Program-made: the position numbers and the translations under genes
Part shown: positions 8,860-16,365 of the stretch, piece by piece
How the letters are laid out: each line of letters begins with the position of its first letter
Position numbering within the stretch: position 1 is the stretch's first letter
Notes under the pieces: generated by a model
The model's database searches: none
Seen by the model: the letters and a program-made list of their open reading frames with translations, nothing else
Told to the model about the DNA's origin: nothing
DNA from: Pyxidicoccus fallax
GTDB lineage: Bacteria; Myxococcota; Myxococcia; Myxococcales; Myxococcaceae
Direction: 5' to 3'
NCBI RefSeq assembly: GCF_012933655.1
Contig: NZ_JABBJJ010000055.1
Location: 1-47,403, forward strand
Length of the DNA: 47,403 nt

Positions 8860-9506
8860 AGACCCCACACCGTGGCATGACGCTGTTGGAGTTGATGTCC
8901 GCCATCGCCATCACCGGCGTCCTCCTGGCGCTGGCGATGCCGAACCTCATGGGCGCCATCCAGAACCAGCGCATGAGCGGCGCCCAGCGCTCCATCCACC
9001 TGGAGACGCTGGAGGCGCGGCAGCAGGCCCGCCGCACCCGGCAGCCCGTCCGGCTGAGCATCATCAACGCCCCCAACGAGAACGGGGTGCTCGGCCCCGC
9101 GCTGCGCTGGGAGCAGCTCGACTGCGTGCCGGGGAACACCTGGGGCACCCAGTGCCCCATCCCCGCGTGCCGGAACACGGCGTGCAGCACGCCCGCCAGC
9201 CCCACCGGCTGCACCTGCTCCAAGACGGGCACCCCGGTGCCGCTGCCCCCCAACCTGGACGTGAACAGCCTCGCCGGCCTGTGCTGGCTGGGCGGCGAGA
9301 CCGGCGGCGTGGTGGCGCCCCTGGGCACCACGACGTGCGACCCCGCCAACCCCGTCGCGGGGAACACCGCGTTCAGGGTGCGCCGGGGGGATGGCCAGGG
9401 CAACTACAAGGTGGACCAGGTCTTCATCCTGAACGCGCTGACGGGCTCCCTGCAGCCGGTGGACTGCACCAAGGTGCCCCGCCCCACCGAGTGCCCCGCG
9501 TCCTGA
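8856..9506 (+). CDS. fimU: Minor pilin FimU/GspH-like, cysteine-rich
   Basis: The GTG at 8856 overlaps the pilW stop, with GGGGGGAGC just upstream. It has a class III signal HRG|MTLLELMSAIAITGVLLALA with Glu at +5, then a GspH/FimU-like helix ending in a QARRTRQPVRL segment. The product is 216 aa. The globular half contains ten cysteines clustered between about residues 88 and 214 (for example CTCSK), many more than usual for FimU. This suggests several disulfides or, less likely, metal binding. FimU normally links the minor-pilin complex to the PilA shaft. Confidence 0.83.
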   Translation: MKTPHRGMTLLELMSAIAITGVLLALAMPNLMGAIQNQRMSGAQRSIHLETLEARQQARRTRQPVRLSIINAPNENGVLGPALRWEQLDCVPGNTWGTQCPIPACRNTACSTPASPTGCTCSKTGTPVPLPPNLDVNSLAGLCWLGGETGGVVAPLGTTTCDPANPVAGNTAFRVRRGDGQGNYKVDQVFILNALTGSLQPVDCTKVPRPTECPAS

Positions 9507-9543
9507 GCCCCACGCCCATGTTCCTCTCGAGGAGACAGCAACG

Positions 9544-9867
9544 ATGATGAAGCGGTTCGCCCTGGTGATGGTCCTCGGTCTGGCGTCGAGCGCGTCCGCT
9601 CAGGACTCGGTCGCTGACGTGTGGAAGGCGAAGTGCGCCTCCTGCCACGGCGCCGACGGCAAGGCGCAGACGAAGATGGGCCAGAAGGAGTCCATCGTCG
9701 ACCTCACCCAGCCCGCCTGGCAGAAGGCCCAGACGGATGCCGACATCCGCGAGACGATTGCCGAGGGCTCCCCCCGCAACAAGAAGATGAAGCCCTACAA
9801 GGACAAGCTCACCCCCGAGCAGATTGACGCGGTGGTGGGATACATCCGCACAATGAAGGCAAAGTAG
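9544..9867 (+). CDS. Small periplasmic class I cytochrome c (TfcP-like position)
   Basis: 107 residues: a signal peptide (cleavage near SASAQ) and one compact c-type heme domain. The heme is attached through CASCH (C31, C34, H35). The likely distal ligand is Met82 in KMKPYKDKLTPEQIDAVVGY, so it looks like a canonical His/Met cytochrome. CGAGGAGA precedes ATG 9544, and an ATG at 9547 is an alternative. It lies 37 bp after fimU on the same strand. In M. xanthus a cytochrome c (TfcP) linked to a minor-pilin/PilY1 set is known to promote calcium binding by PilY1, with unusual His/Cys ligation. This protein has no third cysteine, so it cannot use that ligation. A role with PilY1 is inferred from position. 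Confidence 0.85.
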   Translation: MMKRFALVMVLGLASSASAQDSVADVWKAKCASCHGADGKAQTKMGQKESIVDLTQPAWQKAQTDADIRETIAEGSPRNKKMKPYKDKLTPEQIDAVVGYIRTMKAK

Positions 9868-9925
9868 CGCGCTTGAATTTCCGCGCGTGGCCGCGCGTCA
9901 TGGAGGGGGAGAAACGGAGCCGCCC

Positions 9926-10261
9926 ATGAAGAACCTCACCGTCGCCCTCGTGTTCTGCCTGTCCATGGCCAGCCTCTTCACGTCCCTGCGCGCGGACGCG
10001 CTGTCGTCCGTGCGCATCGAAAAGGGGCTGTCGCGGCCGGAGCCGCTGTCCGTCCTCAACCGCGGTGACGGCAAGGGCGGCGGCAAGGGCGGCGGGGACG
10101 ACAAGGGCGGCAAGGACGACGACGAGGAGGACGAGGAAGAGTACCGCGCCCGCGCCCGGTACGCCGGCCTGTCCCAGGCGGCCGCCCTGGAGCTGGTGGA
10201 CCCGGGCGCGCTCGAGGACGTGCTGCGCGTCCGGGCGGGCGTGAAGTTCGGCGGCCGGTAG
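9926..10261 (+). CDS. Small exported protein with Gly/Lys/Asp/Glu-rich tract
   Basis: 111 residues from ATG 9926, which has an ACGGAG site upstream. An N-terminal hydrophobic segment (LTVALVFCLSMASLFTSL) reads as a signal peptide or anchor. Residues 47-72 form a low-complexity tract that starts glycine/lysine-rich and becomes strongly acidic (KDDDEEDEEE). A short basic and then helical C-terminus follows, ending ALEDVLRVRAGVKFGGR. I do not recognise a family. It is the last gene of the pilus cluster, 58 bp after the cytochrome. The acidic tract could bind calcium or a basic partner, which is speculation. It converges with the kinase gene, leaving 22 bp between stops. Confidence 0.6.
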   Translation: MKNLTVALVFCLSMASLFTSLRADALSSVRIEKGLSRPEPLSVLNRGDGKGGGKGGGDDKGGKDDDEEDEEEYRARARYAGLSQAAALELVDPGALEDVLRVRAGVKFGGR

Positions 10262-10283
10262 CCGCCGCTTCCTCCCCCGTCGC

Positions 10284-11789
10284 TCAAGCGCCCCGGCCCG
10301 GAAGGGCGGCTGGCGGCCGGGCGACGCGGGGCAGCGTCACGGAGAAGCACGTCCCGGCGTCCACCGAGGACGCCACGTCCACCCAGCCCCCGTGGGCGGT
10401 GACGATTTGCGACACGATGTAGAGGCCCAGGCCCAGCCCGTGGTGCTGGGGCCTCGGCTGGCCCGGCTCGAGCGGCGCGCGGTGGAAGGGCGCGAAGAGG
10501 CGCGGGCGCAGCGAGTCGGGGATGGGCGGCCCCCCGTTGCGCACCTCCACCCGCTGGAAGTGGGAGTCCGCGGCGGACAGCCGGACGCGCACCTCCGTCC
10601 CCGGGGGGCTGTGCTGCAGGGCGTTGCCGAGCAGGTTGGACATCACCTGCCCCAGCCGCTCCTCGTCCCATTGGCCCTTGGACGCGCCCTCCACCTCCAG
10701 GACGATGGGGCGCTCGGGGTGGGCGGGCTCCAGCTCGGCGATGATGCGGCGGCACACCTCCTCCAGGCACACCTCACGCGGGCGCACGGGGATGCCGCCG
10801 GCCAGGCGGGCGCGGGTGAAGTCCAACAACTGCTTCACCAGCCGCGCCATGCGGGCCGCGCTCCCGTCGATGCGCTCCACCCCCCGGCGCACGTCCGCGG
10901 GCAGATTGTCCCGGCCGAGCAGCGCCGCGGCGGACAGGCGCACCGCGGCCAGCGGGTTGCCGAGGTCGTGTCCCAGCACACCGATGAAGCGCTCCTGGAA
11001 GCGCGCCTCCTCCTCGCGCTCCAGCTCCCGCTTGCGCCGCGCGGTGACGTCGCGGCTGATGCCGAAGAGGCCGTAGATGGTGCCGTCCCCCCGGCGCAGC
11101 ACGCCCTTCGTCGTCTGCCAGAGGCAGTCGGCGCCGGGGCCCCCCTCGGAGTCCTCGTAGGTGGCCGTCTCCCCGGACTCCGCCACCGCGTGGTCATGCG
11201 CCAGGGTGGGCGCGGCGGCGTCGAGGCCCAGCAGCTCCGCGTCCGTGCGCCCGAGGATGTCGTGGGGCGCGCGGTTGAAGGCGCGCGCGGTGGCCGGGTT
11301 GACGAGCACGTAGCGGCCCTGGAGGTCCTTCACGTAGACGGCGTCGGTGGCGCTCTCGATGACGGCGTGCAGCAGGTCGTGGTCCCTGCGCAGGCCCTCC
11401 TCGGCGGCCATCCGCTCGGTGAGGTCCTCCAGGAAGACGACGGCGCCGTCCTCCCACGGGGAGATGCGCGCCAGCAGCCACACGGTGCCCACATCGGACT
11501 TGCGCGACAGGCGCACCACCTCCGGCTCACGGCGCACGGCCACCCGGACACACGCGGCGAACAGGCCGCACCCGTGCAGCCAGGGGGCCTCCTCCAGGAG
11601 CCGCTGGCGCACGAGGGGACGCTCCTCCCGCCCGAGCCAGCGCTCCGCGTGGATGTTGGCGGAGACACACTCGAAGTCGAGGATGCCGCCCACGGTGGAG
11701 CGGACACTGCGCAGCACGATGACCGCCTCGGACGGGGGAAGGTCTCCCCCGGCGACGGGGCGCTTGTTGCTTGCACGGCCGGATTGCAT
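10284..11789 (-). CDS. Soluble PAS-domain sensor histidine kinase
   Basis: 501 aa with no transmembrane helix, so cytoplasmic. Residues about 20-125 form a degenerate PAS-like module. Residues about 136-250 are a clear PAS domain (VIESATDAVYVKDLQGRYVLVNPA ... GLFGISRDVTARR). A dimerisation/phosphoacceptor domain follows with H274 in VLGHDLGNPLAAV. The ATPase domain has an N box at QVMSNLLGNALQHS (384-394) and glycine box GLGLGLYIV. The HDLGNPL form of the H box is frequent among PAS kinases of this group. There is no response regulator next to it, so its partner is unknown. Start ATG 11789 was kept as the longest; the Shine-Dalgarno is only G-rich. Confidence 0.88.
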   Translation of the reverse strand: MQSGRASNKRPVAGGDLPPSEAVIVLRSVRSTVGGILDFECVSANIHAERWLGREERPLVRQRLLEEAPWLHGCGLFAACVRVAVRREPEVVRLSRKSDVGTVWLLARISPWEDGAVVFLEDLTERMAAEEGLRRDHDLLHAVIESATDAVYVKDLQGRYVLVNPATARAFNRAPHDILGRTDAELLGLDAAAPTLAHDHAVAESGETATYEDSEGGPGADCLWQTTKGVLRRGDGTIYGLFGISRDVTARRKRELEREEEARFQERFIGVLGHDLGNPLAAVRLSAAALLGRDNLPADVRRGVERIDGSAARMARLVKQLLDFTRARLAGGIPVRPREVCLEEVCRRIIAELEPAHPERPIVLEVEGASKGQWDEERLGQVMSNLLGNALQHSPPGTEVRVRLSAADSHFQRVEVRNGGPPIPDSLRPRLFAPFHRAPLEPGQPRPQHHGLGLGLYIVSQIVTAHGGWVDVASSVDAGTCFSVTLPRVARPPAALPGRGA

Positions 11790-11947
11790 GGCTGGCGTGT
11801 GGCACCCCCCAGTCGTGCCCGTTGGTGACGAGCCTCCCCCGTGACGGGGCCTGGGGACAACCGGCCCCCGGGGCTGCGCAAGCGTGGCGGACCGGACCTG
11901 GAGGGCAGTCGGGCCGCCCTCGGCACGACAGGCCGCGCGCTCTGTCG

Positions 11948-11976
11948 TTGATTTGGGCGTGTCACCCCCCTAATTA
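11948..11976 (+). promoter_or_regulatory. Weak sigma70-like promoter before mfd
   Basis: TTGATT (11948-11953), 17 bp, then TAATTA (11971-11976) in the only AT-rich patch of the gap, about 25 bp before the mfd ATG. The -10 match is poor, so this is only a candidate. Confidence 0.25.
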
Positions 11977-12000
11977 CCCCGGGGCCCTCAGGGTCCACTC

Positions 12001-15000
12001 ATGGACACTCCTTTCACTCAGAGGCTGGATGTCGAGGCGGCGCTGCACGGCGGCGCGCCTCCCACGGCAGGTGACCCCCTCCCTCAGGTGCTCGAGGCCC
12101 TCCAACCCGGCCGCCGTGTGCGGACACAGGGGCTGAAGGGCGCGGCACGAGGCCATGCGCTCGCCCGCCTGCACCGGGCGACCCGGGCGCCGCTCGTCTG
12201 CGTGGCGGTGGACGAGGAGGCAGCCGATGCCCTGGCCGCCGACCTGGCCTTCTTCCTGGGCGGCAACGGCAGCCTGCTGGAGCCGCGCGTGCTGCGGCTG
12301 CCCGCGGACGAGATGCTGCCCTACGACGAGCTGTCGCCGGACACGGCCACCGTGACGGAGCGGCTGGGCGCCCTCTTCCACCTGGGCCAGGGCACGCGCT
12401 TCCCGGCGCTGGTGGTGTCGGTGCGCGCGCTGTACCGCCGCGTGCTGCCCATGGCGGTGATGCAGTCCCTGTCCGAGCGGGTGGTGGTGGGACAGGACTT
12501 CGACCGCGACTCGCTGGCGCTGAAGCTGGCGCGCATGGGCTACCAGAACAGCCCGCTGGTGGAGGACGTGGGCACGTTCTCCGTGCGCGGCGGCCTGCTG
12601 GACGTCTTCAGCCCGCTCTACGACAAGCCGGTGCGCCTGGAGTTCTTCGGCGACACCATCGACTCCATCCGCGCGTTCGACCCGCAGTCGCAGCGCACGG
12701 TGGACTCGATGAAGGAGGTCATGCTCGTGCCGGCGCGCGAGGTGATTCTCACCGACGAGACACGTCCGCGCGCCGAGGCCGCCGCCCGCGCGGTGGCCGA
12801 CCGCATCAACCTGCCCACCATCCAACTGCGCGAGCGGCTGGACGCGCTGCGCGAGGGCCTGCCCGGCTTCGGCCTGGAGGGGCTGCTGCCCGGCCTCTTC
12901 GAGGGTGGGCTGTCCACGGTGTTCGACTTCCTGCGCCAGTGGGGCAAGGAGCCGCCCGTCTTCTACCTGGACGACCCGCTCGGGTTGGAGCGCACGGTGG
13001 ACGAGCTGTGGGCGGAGGTGGAGCGCTCCTTCACCGCGGCGGAGGCGCGGCAGGACCTGGTGTGCCCGCCCTCGGAGCACTTCCTCTCGCGCGAGGCGGT
13101 GGCGGAGCAGCTGAATGGCTTCCGCGTGGTGGAAGGCGGCGGCCTGTCGCTGGCGCAGGCGGAGCGGCCGCCGGTGCTCTTCAACTTCGGCGGCACCCAG
13201 GACCTGCGCGAGGCCATTCTGGCGCACCACGGCGAGGAGGGCGCGCTCAGCCCGCTGGTGGAGCGCCTCCAGCGCTGGCGGGACATGCGCGTGGCGTGCG
13301 CGGTGGCGTGCGGCACCTTGAGCCAGGCGGACCGGCTCAAGCGGCTGTTGCTGGACCGCAACGTCATGGTGAAGGTGCACACGGAGCCGCTGGAGGACCC
13401 GGCGAAGCTGTACGAGCCGTCCGTGTGGGCGCACCTCTTCACGGGTGAGGTGAGCCACGGCTTCGTGGACGGCGCGGGCGGGCTGGCCGTGCTGGCGGAC
13501 GAGGAGATTTTCGGCGTCCGCGCGCGCCGGCGCGTCAAGCGCAGCAAGAAGCTGGACGCGTTCGCCTCCGGCTTCGGAGACTTGAAGGAAGGCGACCTCA
13601 TCGTCCACACCGACTTCGGCATCGGCCGCTACTCGGGCCTGACGAAGATGGAGGTGAACGGCGTGCCCGGGGACTTCCTCGTCCTGGAGTACGCGGGCCG
13701 CGACAAGATCTATCTCCCGGTGGGCCGCATGCGGCTCATCCAGAAGTTCTCCGGCGGAGACCCGGAGAAGGTGCAGCTCGACAAGCTGGGCGGCACGAGC
13801 TGGGAGAAGACGAAGAAGCGCGTGAAGGAGCAGCTGCTGAAGATGGCGGCGGAGCTCCTCCAGATTGCCGCCGCGCGCAAGGCGCACCCCGGCCATTCCT
13901 TCAGCGCGCCGGACCGGTACTTCGCCCAGTTCGAGGCGGACTTCGAGTTCGAGGAGACGCCGGACCAGGCCAAGGCGATTGAAGACGTGCTGGCGGACAT
14001 GCAGAAGCCGCAGCCGATGGACCGGCTGGTCTGCGGCGACGTGGGCTACGGCAAGACGGAGGTGGCGATGCGGGCCGCCTTCAAGGCGGCGCTGGACCGC
14101 AAGCAGGTGGCGGTGCTGGTGCCCACCACGGTGCTGGCGCAGCAGCACTACCTGTCCTTCAAGAAGCGCTTCAAGGACTACCCCGTCACGGTGGAGGTCA
14201 TCTCCGGCATGAAGAAGGCGCCGGAGGTGCGCGAAATCCTCAAGCGGGCCAAGGAGGGCAAGGTCGACATCCTCATCGGCACGCACAAGCTCCTGGGCGG
14301 CGAGGTGGCCTTCAAGGACCTGGGCCTGATGATTGTCGACGAGGAGCAGCGCTTCGGCGTGAAGCAGAAGGAGTCGCTGAAGAAGTGGCGCTCCCAGATT
14401 GACGTGCTGACGCTGACGGCGACGCCCATTCCCCGCACGCTGCACATGAGCATGTCGGGCGTGCGCGACATGAGCATCATCGCCACGCCGCCGCAGGACC
14501 GCCGGGCCATCCGCACCTTCGTGATGAAGTCGGACGACACGGTCATCAAGGAAGCGATTGAACGCGAGATTGCCCGCGGCGGTCAGGTGTTCTTCGTCCA
14601 CAACCGCGTGGAGTCGCTCCCCTCCATCGAGCAGCAGCTGCGGACGCTGGTGCCCAAGGTGAGCATCGGCGTGGCGCACGGACAGATGGGCGAGGGCCAG
14701 CTCGAGAAGGTGATGCTGGACTTCACGGAGCGGAAGTACCAGGTGCTGCTGTGCACCTCCATCATCGAGAGCGGCATCGACATCTCCAGCGCCAACACGA
14801 TGATTGTGAACCGGGCGGACCAGTTCGGCCTGGCGCAGCTGTACCAGCTCCGTGGGCGCGTGGGCCGCAGCAAGGAGCGCGCGTACGCGTACCTGCTGGT
14901 GCCGTCGCGGCGGGCGGTGACGAAGGACGCGCAGCGCCGCCTGGAGGTGCTGCAGAACTTCACCGAGCTGGGCGCGGGCTTCTCCATCGCGAGCCACGAC

Positions 15001-15594
15001 CTGGAGATTCGCGGCGCGGGCAACCTGCTGGGCGACAAGCAGTCGGGCGCCATCGCGGAGATTGGCTTCGACATGTACGCGCAGCTGCTGGAGGAGGCGG
15101 TGGCGGAGCTGCAGGGCCAGCCGCCCAAGGTGCAGGTGGAGCCGGACGTCAGCCTGCCCATGCCGGCGCTCATCCCGGACGACTACGTGCCGGACGTGCA
15201 CCAGCGGCTCGTCTTCTACAAGCGCTTCAGCCAGGCCAGCCACCCGGACGAAGTCACGGACCTGCGCGCGGAATTGGTGGACCGCTACGGCGAGGCCCCC
15301 GACGAGGTGGACGCGCTGTCCGAGCTGACGCTGCTGAAAATCGACATGCGTGATTTGCGGCTGCGCGCGCTGGAGGTGGGCACCGGCCGGCTGGTGGTGA
15401 CGCTGGGCGCGGACGCGCTCCTGGACGGCGCGAAGGTGGCCGGACTGGTGCAACGCTCCAAGGGCGTGTACCGGCTCACCCCGGACATGAAGCTCATCGC
15501 CCGCGTGTCCCAGGACTTGAGCGGGCATGACCTCATCGCCGAGGCCAAGAAGGTGCTCAGGGATTTGAGCCACTGCGCGCTGCCGCAGGCGTAG
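12001..15594 (+). CDS. mfd: Transcription-repair coupling factor Mfd
   Basis: 1197 residues, the normal length. Mfd removes RNA polymerase stalled at DNA lesions and recruits UvrA. The N-terminal third is the UvrB-homology region (DEMLPYDELSPD ... GTFSVRGGLLDVFSPL). About residue 523 begins the RNA-polymerase interaction domain (GFGDLKEGDLIVHTDFGIGR). The RecG-like helicase core has Walker A GDVGYGKTEVAMR (about 679), DEEQRFG (about 780), and TATPIPRTLHMSMSG. The translocation motif region is NRADQFGLAQLYQLRGRVGRS, and the C-terminal TRCF domain contains LPDDYV-like IPDDYVPDVHQRLVFYKR. It appears complete and monocistronic, and is followed by a strong bidirectional terminator. Confidence 0.98.
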   Translation: MDTPFTQRLDVEAALHGGAPPTAGDPLPQVLEALQPGRRVRTQGLKGAARGHALARLHRATRAPLVCVAVDEEAADALAADLAFFLGGNGSLLEPRVLRLPADEMLPYDELSPDTATVTERLGALFHLGQGTRFPALVVSVRALYRRVLPMAVMQSLSERVVVGQDFDRDSLALKLARMGYQNSPLVEDVGTFSVRGGLLDVFSPLYDKPVRLEFFGDTIDSIRAFDPQSQRTVDSMKEVMLVPAREVILTDETRPRAEAAARAVADRINLPTIQLRERLDALREGLPGFGLEGLLPGLFEGGLSTVFDFLRQWGKEPPVFYLDDPLGLERTVDELWAEVERSFTAAEARQDLVCPPSEHFLSREAVAEQLNGFRVVEGGGLSLAQAERPPVLFNFGGTQDLREAILAHHGEEGALSPLVERLQRWRDMRVACAVACGTLSQADRLKRLLLDRNVMVKVHTEPLEDPAKLYEPSVWAHLFTGEVSHGFVDGAGGLAVLADEEIFGVRARRRVKRSKKLDAFASGFGDLKEGDLIVHTDFGIGRYSGLTKMEVNGVPGDFLVLEYAGRDKIYLPVGRMRLIQKFSGGDPEKVQLDKLGGTSWEKTKKRVKEQLLKMAAELLQIAAARKAHPGHSFSAPDRYFAQFEADFEFEETPDQAKAIEDVLADMQKPQPMDRLVCGDVGYGKTEVAMRAAFKAALDRKQVAVLVPTTVLAQQHYLSFKKRFKDYPVTVEVISGMKKAPEVREILKRAKEGKVDILIGTHKLLGGEVAFKDLGLMIVDEEQRFGVKQKESLKKWRSQIDVLTLTATPIPRTLHMSMSGVRDMSIIATPPQDRRAIRTFVMKSDDTVIKEAIEREIARGGQVFFVHNRVESLPSIEQQLRTLVPKVSIGVAHGQMGEGQLEKVMLDFTERKYQVLLCTSIIESGIDISSANTMIVNRADQFGLAQLYQLRGRVGRSKERAYAYLLVPSRRAVTKDAQRRLEVLQNFTELGAGFSIASHDLEIRGAGNLLGDKQSGAIAEIGFDMYAQLLEEAVAELQGQPPKVQVEPDVSLPMPALIPDDYVPDVHQRLVFYKRFSQASHPDEVTDLRAELVDRYGEAPDEVDALSELTLLKIDMRDLRLRALEVGTGRLVVTLGADALLDGAKVAGLVQRSKGVYRLTPDMKLIARVSQDLSGHDLIAEAKKVLRDLSHCALPQA

Positions 15595-15617
15595 CGCTCG
15601 CAGGAGGTTGAAGAGGA

Positions 15618-15650
15618 AGAGGCCCGGAACCTGATTGGCTCCGGGCCTCT
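15618..15650. terminator. Bidirectional terminator hairpin between mfd and flavoprotein gene
   Basis: Perfect 11-bp stem AGAGGCCCGGA (15618-15628) / TCCGGGCCTCT (15640-15650) with an 11-nt loop, lying between two convergent stop codons. T/A tracts on both sides are short. Confidence 0.75.
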
Positions 15651-15663
15651 GTCGTTTCCGGCT

Positions 15664-16257
15664 TCAGGCCGCGCGAGGCTTCACCGCCGGCACGGGGCGC
15701 AGGAGGAAGTCCCGCGCGGACTCCAGCGCGCGCGTGTCCGTGAGCACCTGCCCTGGAGCCGAGCCGTGGCCGATGAGCGCCCCGCGCCAGCGCATGCCCA
15801 TGTAGTCCGCGGACAGCTGGAGACTCTGGATGGGCGGCTGCGCGACGGCGTCGTCCTCCTCGGACGAGTGCGCGGTGATGAGCGACAGCACCTTGCCGCG
15901 CATCCGCTCGCGGAAGCGCAGCTCCGGCATGCGCAGCCACCAGGACCAGTGCTCCAGGTAGTGCTGCGCCGTGGAGGACAGGTTGTACCAGTAGATGGGC
16001 GAGACGATGACCACCTCGTCCGCCTCCAGGGTGCGCTCGGCGAGCGCGAGCAACTCCGGCCCCGGCTTCGGGTAGCCGCCCGGCGCGTGACGCAAATCCC
16101 GGAAGGGCTGGCGCAGGTGCTCCTCCAGCCGCCGCCAGTCCGCGACGATATCGGGAGCGAGCGTGTCCGCGGCCCGGCGCGCGAGCAGCTCGGCGTTACC
16201 TCCCTCGCGGGAGCTGGACAGCAGGAAGAGGATGTTGCGGGAGGGCGTGGAGCTCAT
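15664..16257 (-). CDS. NAD(P)H-dependent FMN reductase / flavodoxin-like oxidoreductase
   Basis: 197 aa from ATG 16257. The N-terminus NILFLLSSSREGGNAELLARRAA is the flavin-phosphate-binding loop after strand 1. VVIVSPIYWYNLSSTAQHYLEHWSWW matches the second flavin-binding loop of Flavodoxin_2/FMN_red proteins (P-x-Y-W). It is a cytosolic quinone- or FMN-reductase-type enzyme; the substrate cannot be told. It is single-gene and convergent with mfd across the terminator, and divergent from the exported HDWE protein (108 bp between starts). Confidence 0.8.
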   Translation of the reverse strand: MSSTPSRNILFLLSSSREGGNAELLARRAADTLAPDIVADWRRLEEHLRQPFRDLRHAPGGYPKPGPELLALAERTLEADEVVIVSPIYWYNLSSTAQHYLEHWSWWLRMPELRFRERMRGKVLSLITAHSSEEDDAVAQPPIQSLQLSADYMGMRWRGALIGHGSAPGQVLTDTRALESARDFLLRPVPAVKPRAA

Positions 16258-16365
16258 GGGAAGTGGCGCTCTCTTAACAGGGCCCGGGCGCCGACGCAGA
16301 AGCGGCCGCGACTCCACGGCCAGCCATTCTTGACCCGGACGCGCGGTCCATGGTTTCCCCGCGTC

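Noticed and set aside
11974..15573. Long reverse-strand frame opposite mfd
   Set aside because: Shadow of mfd; His/Arg/Leu-rich with no family signature.
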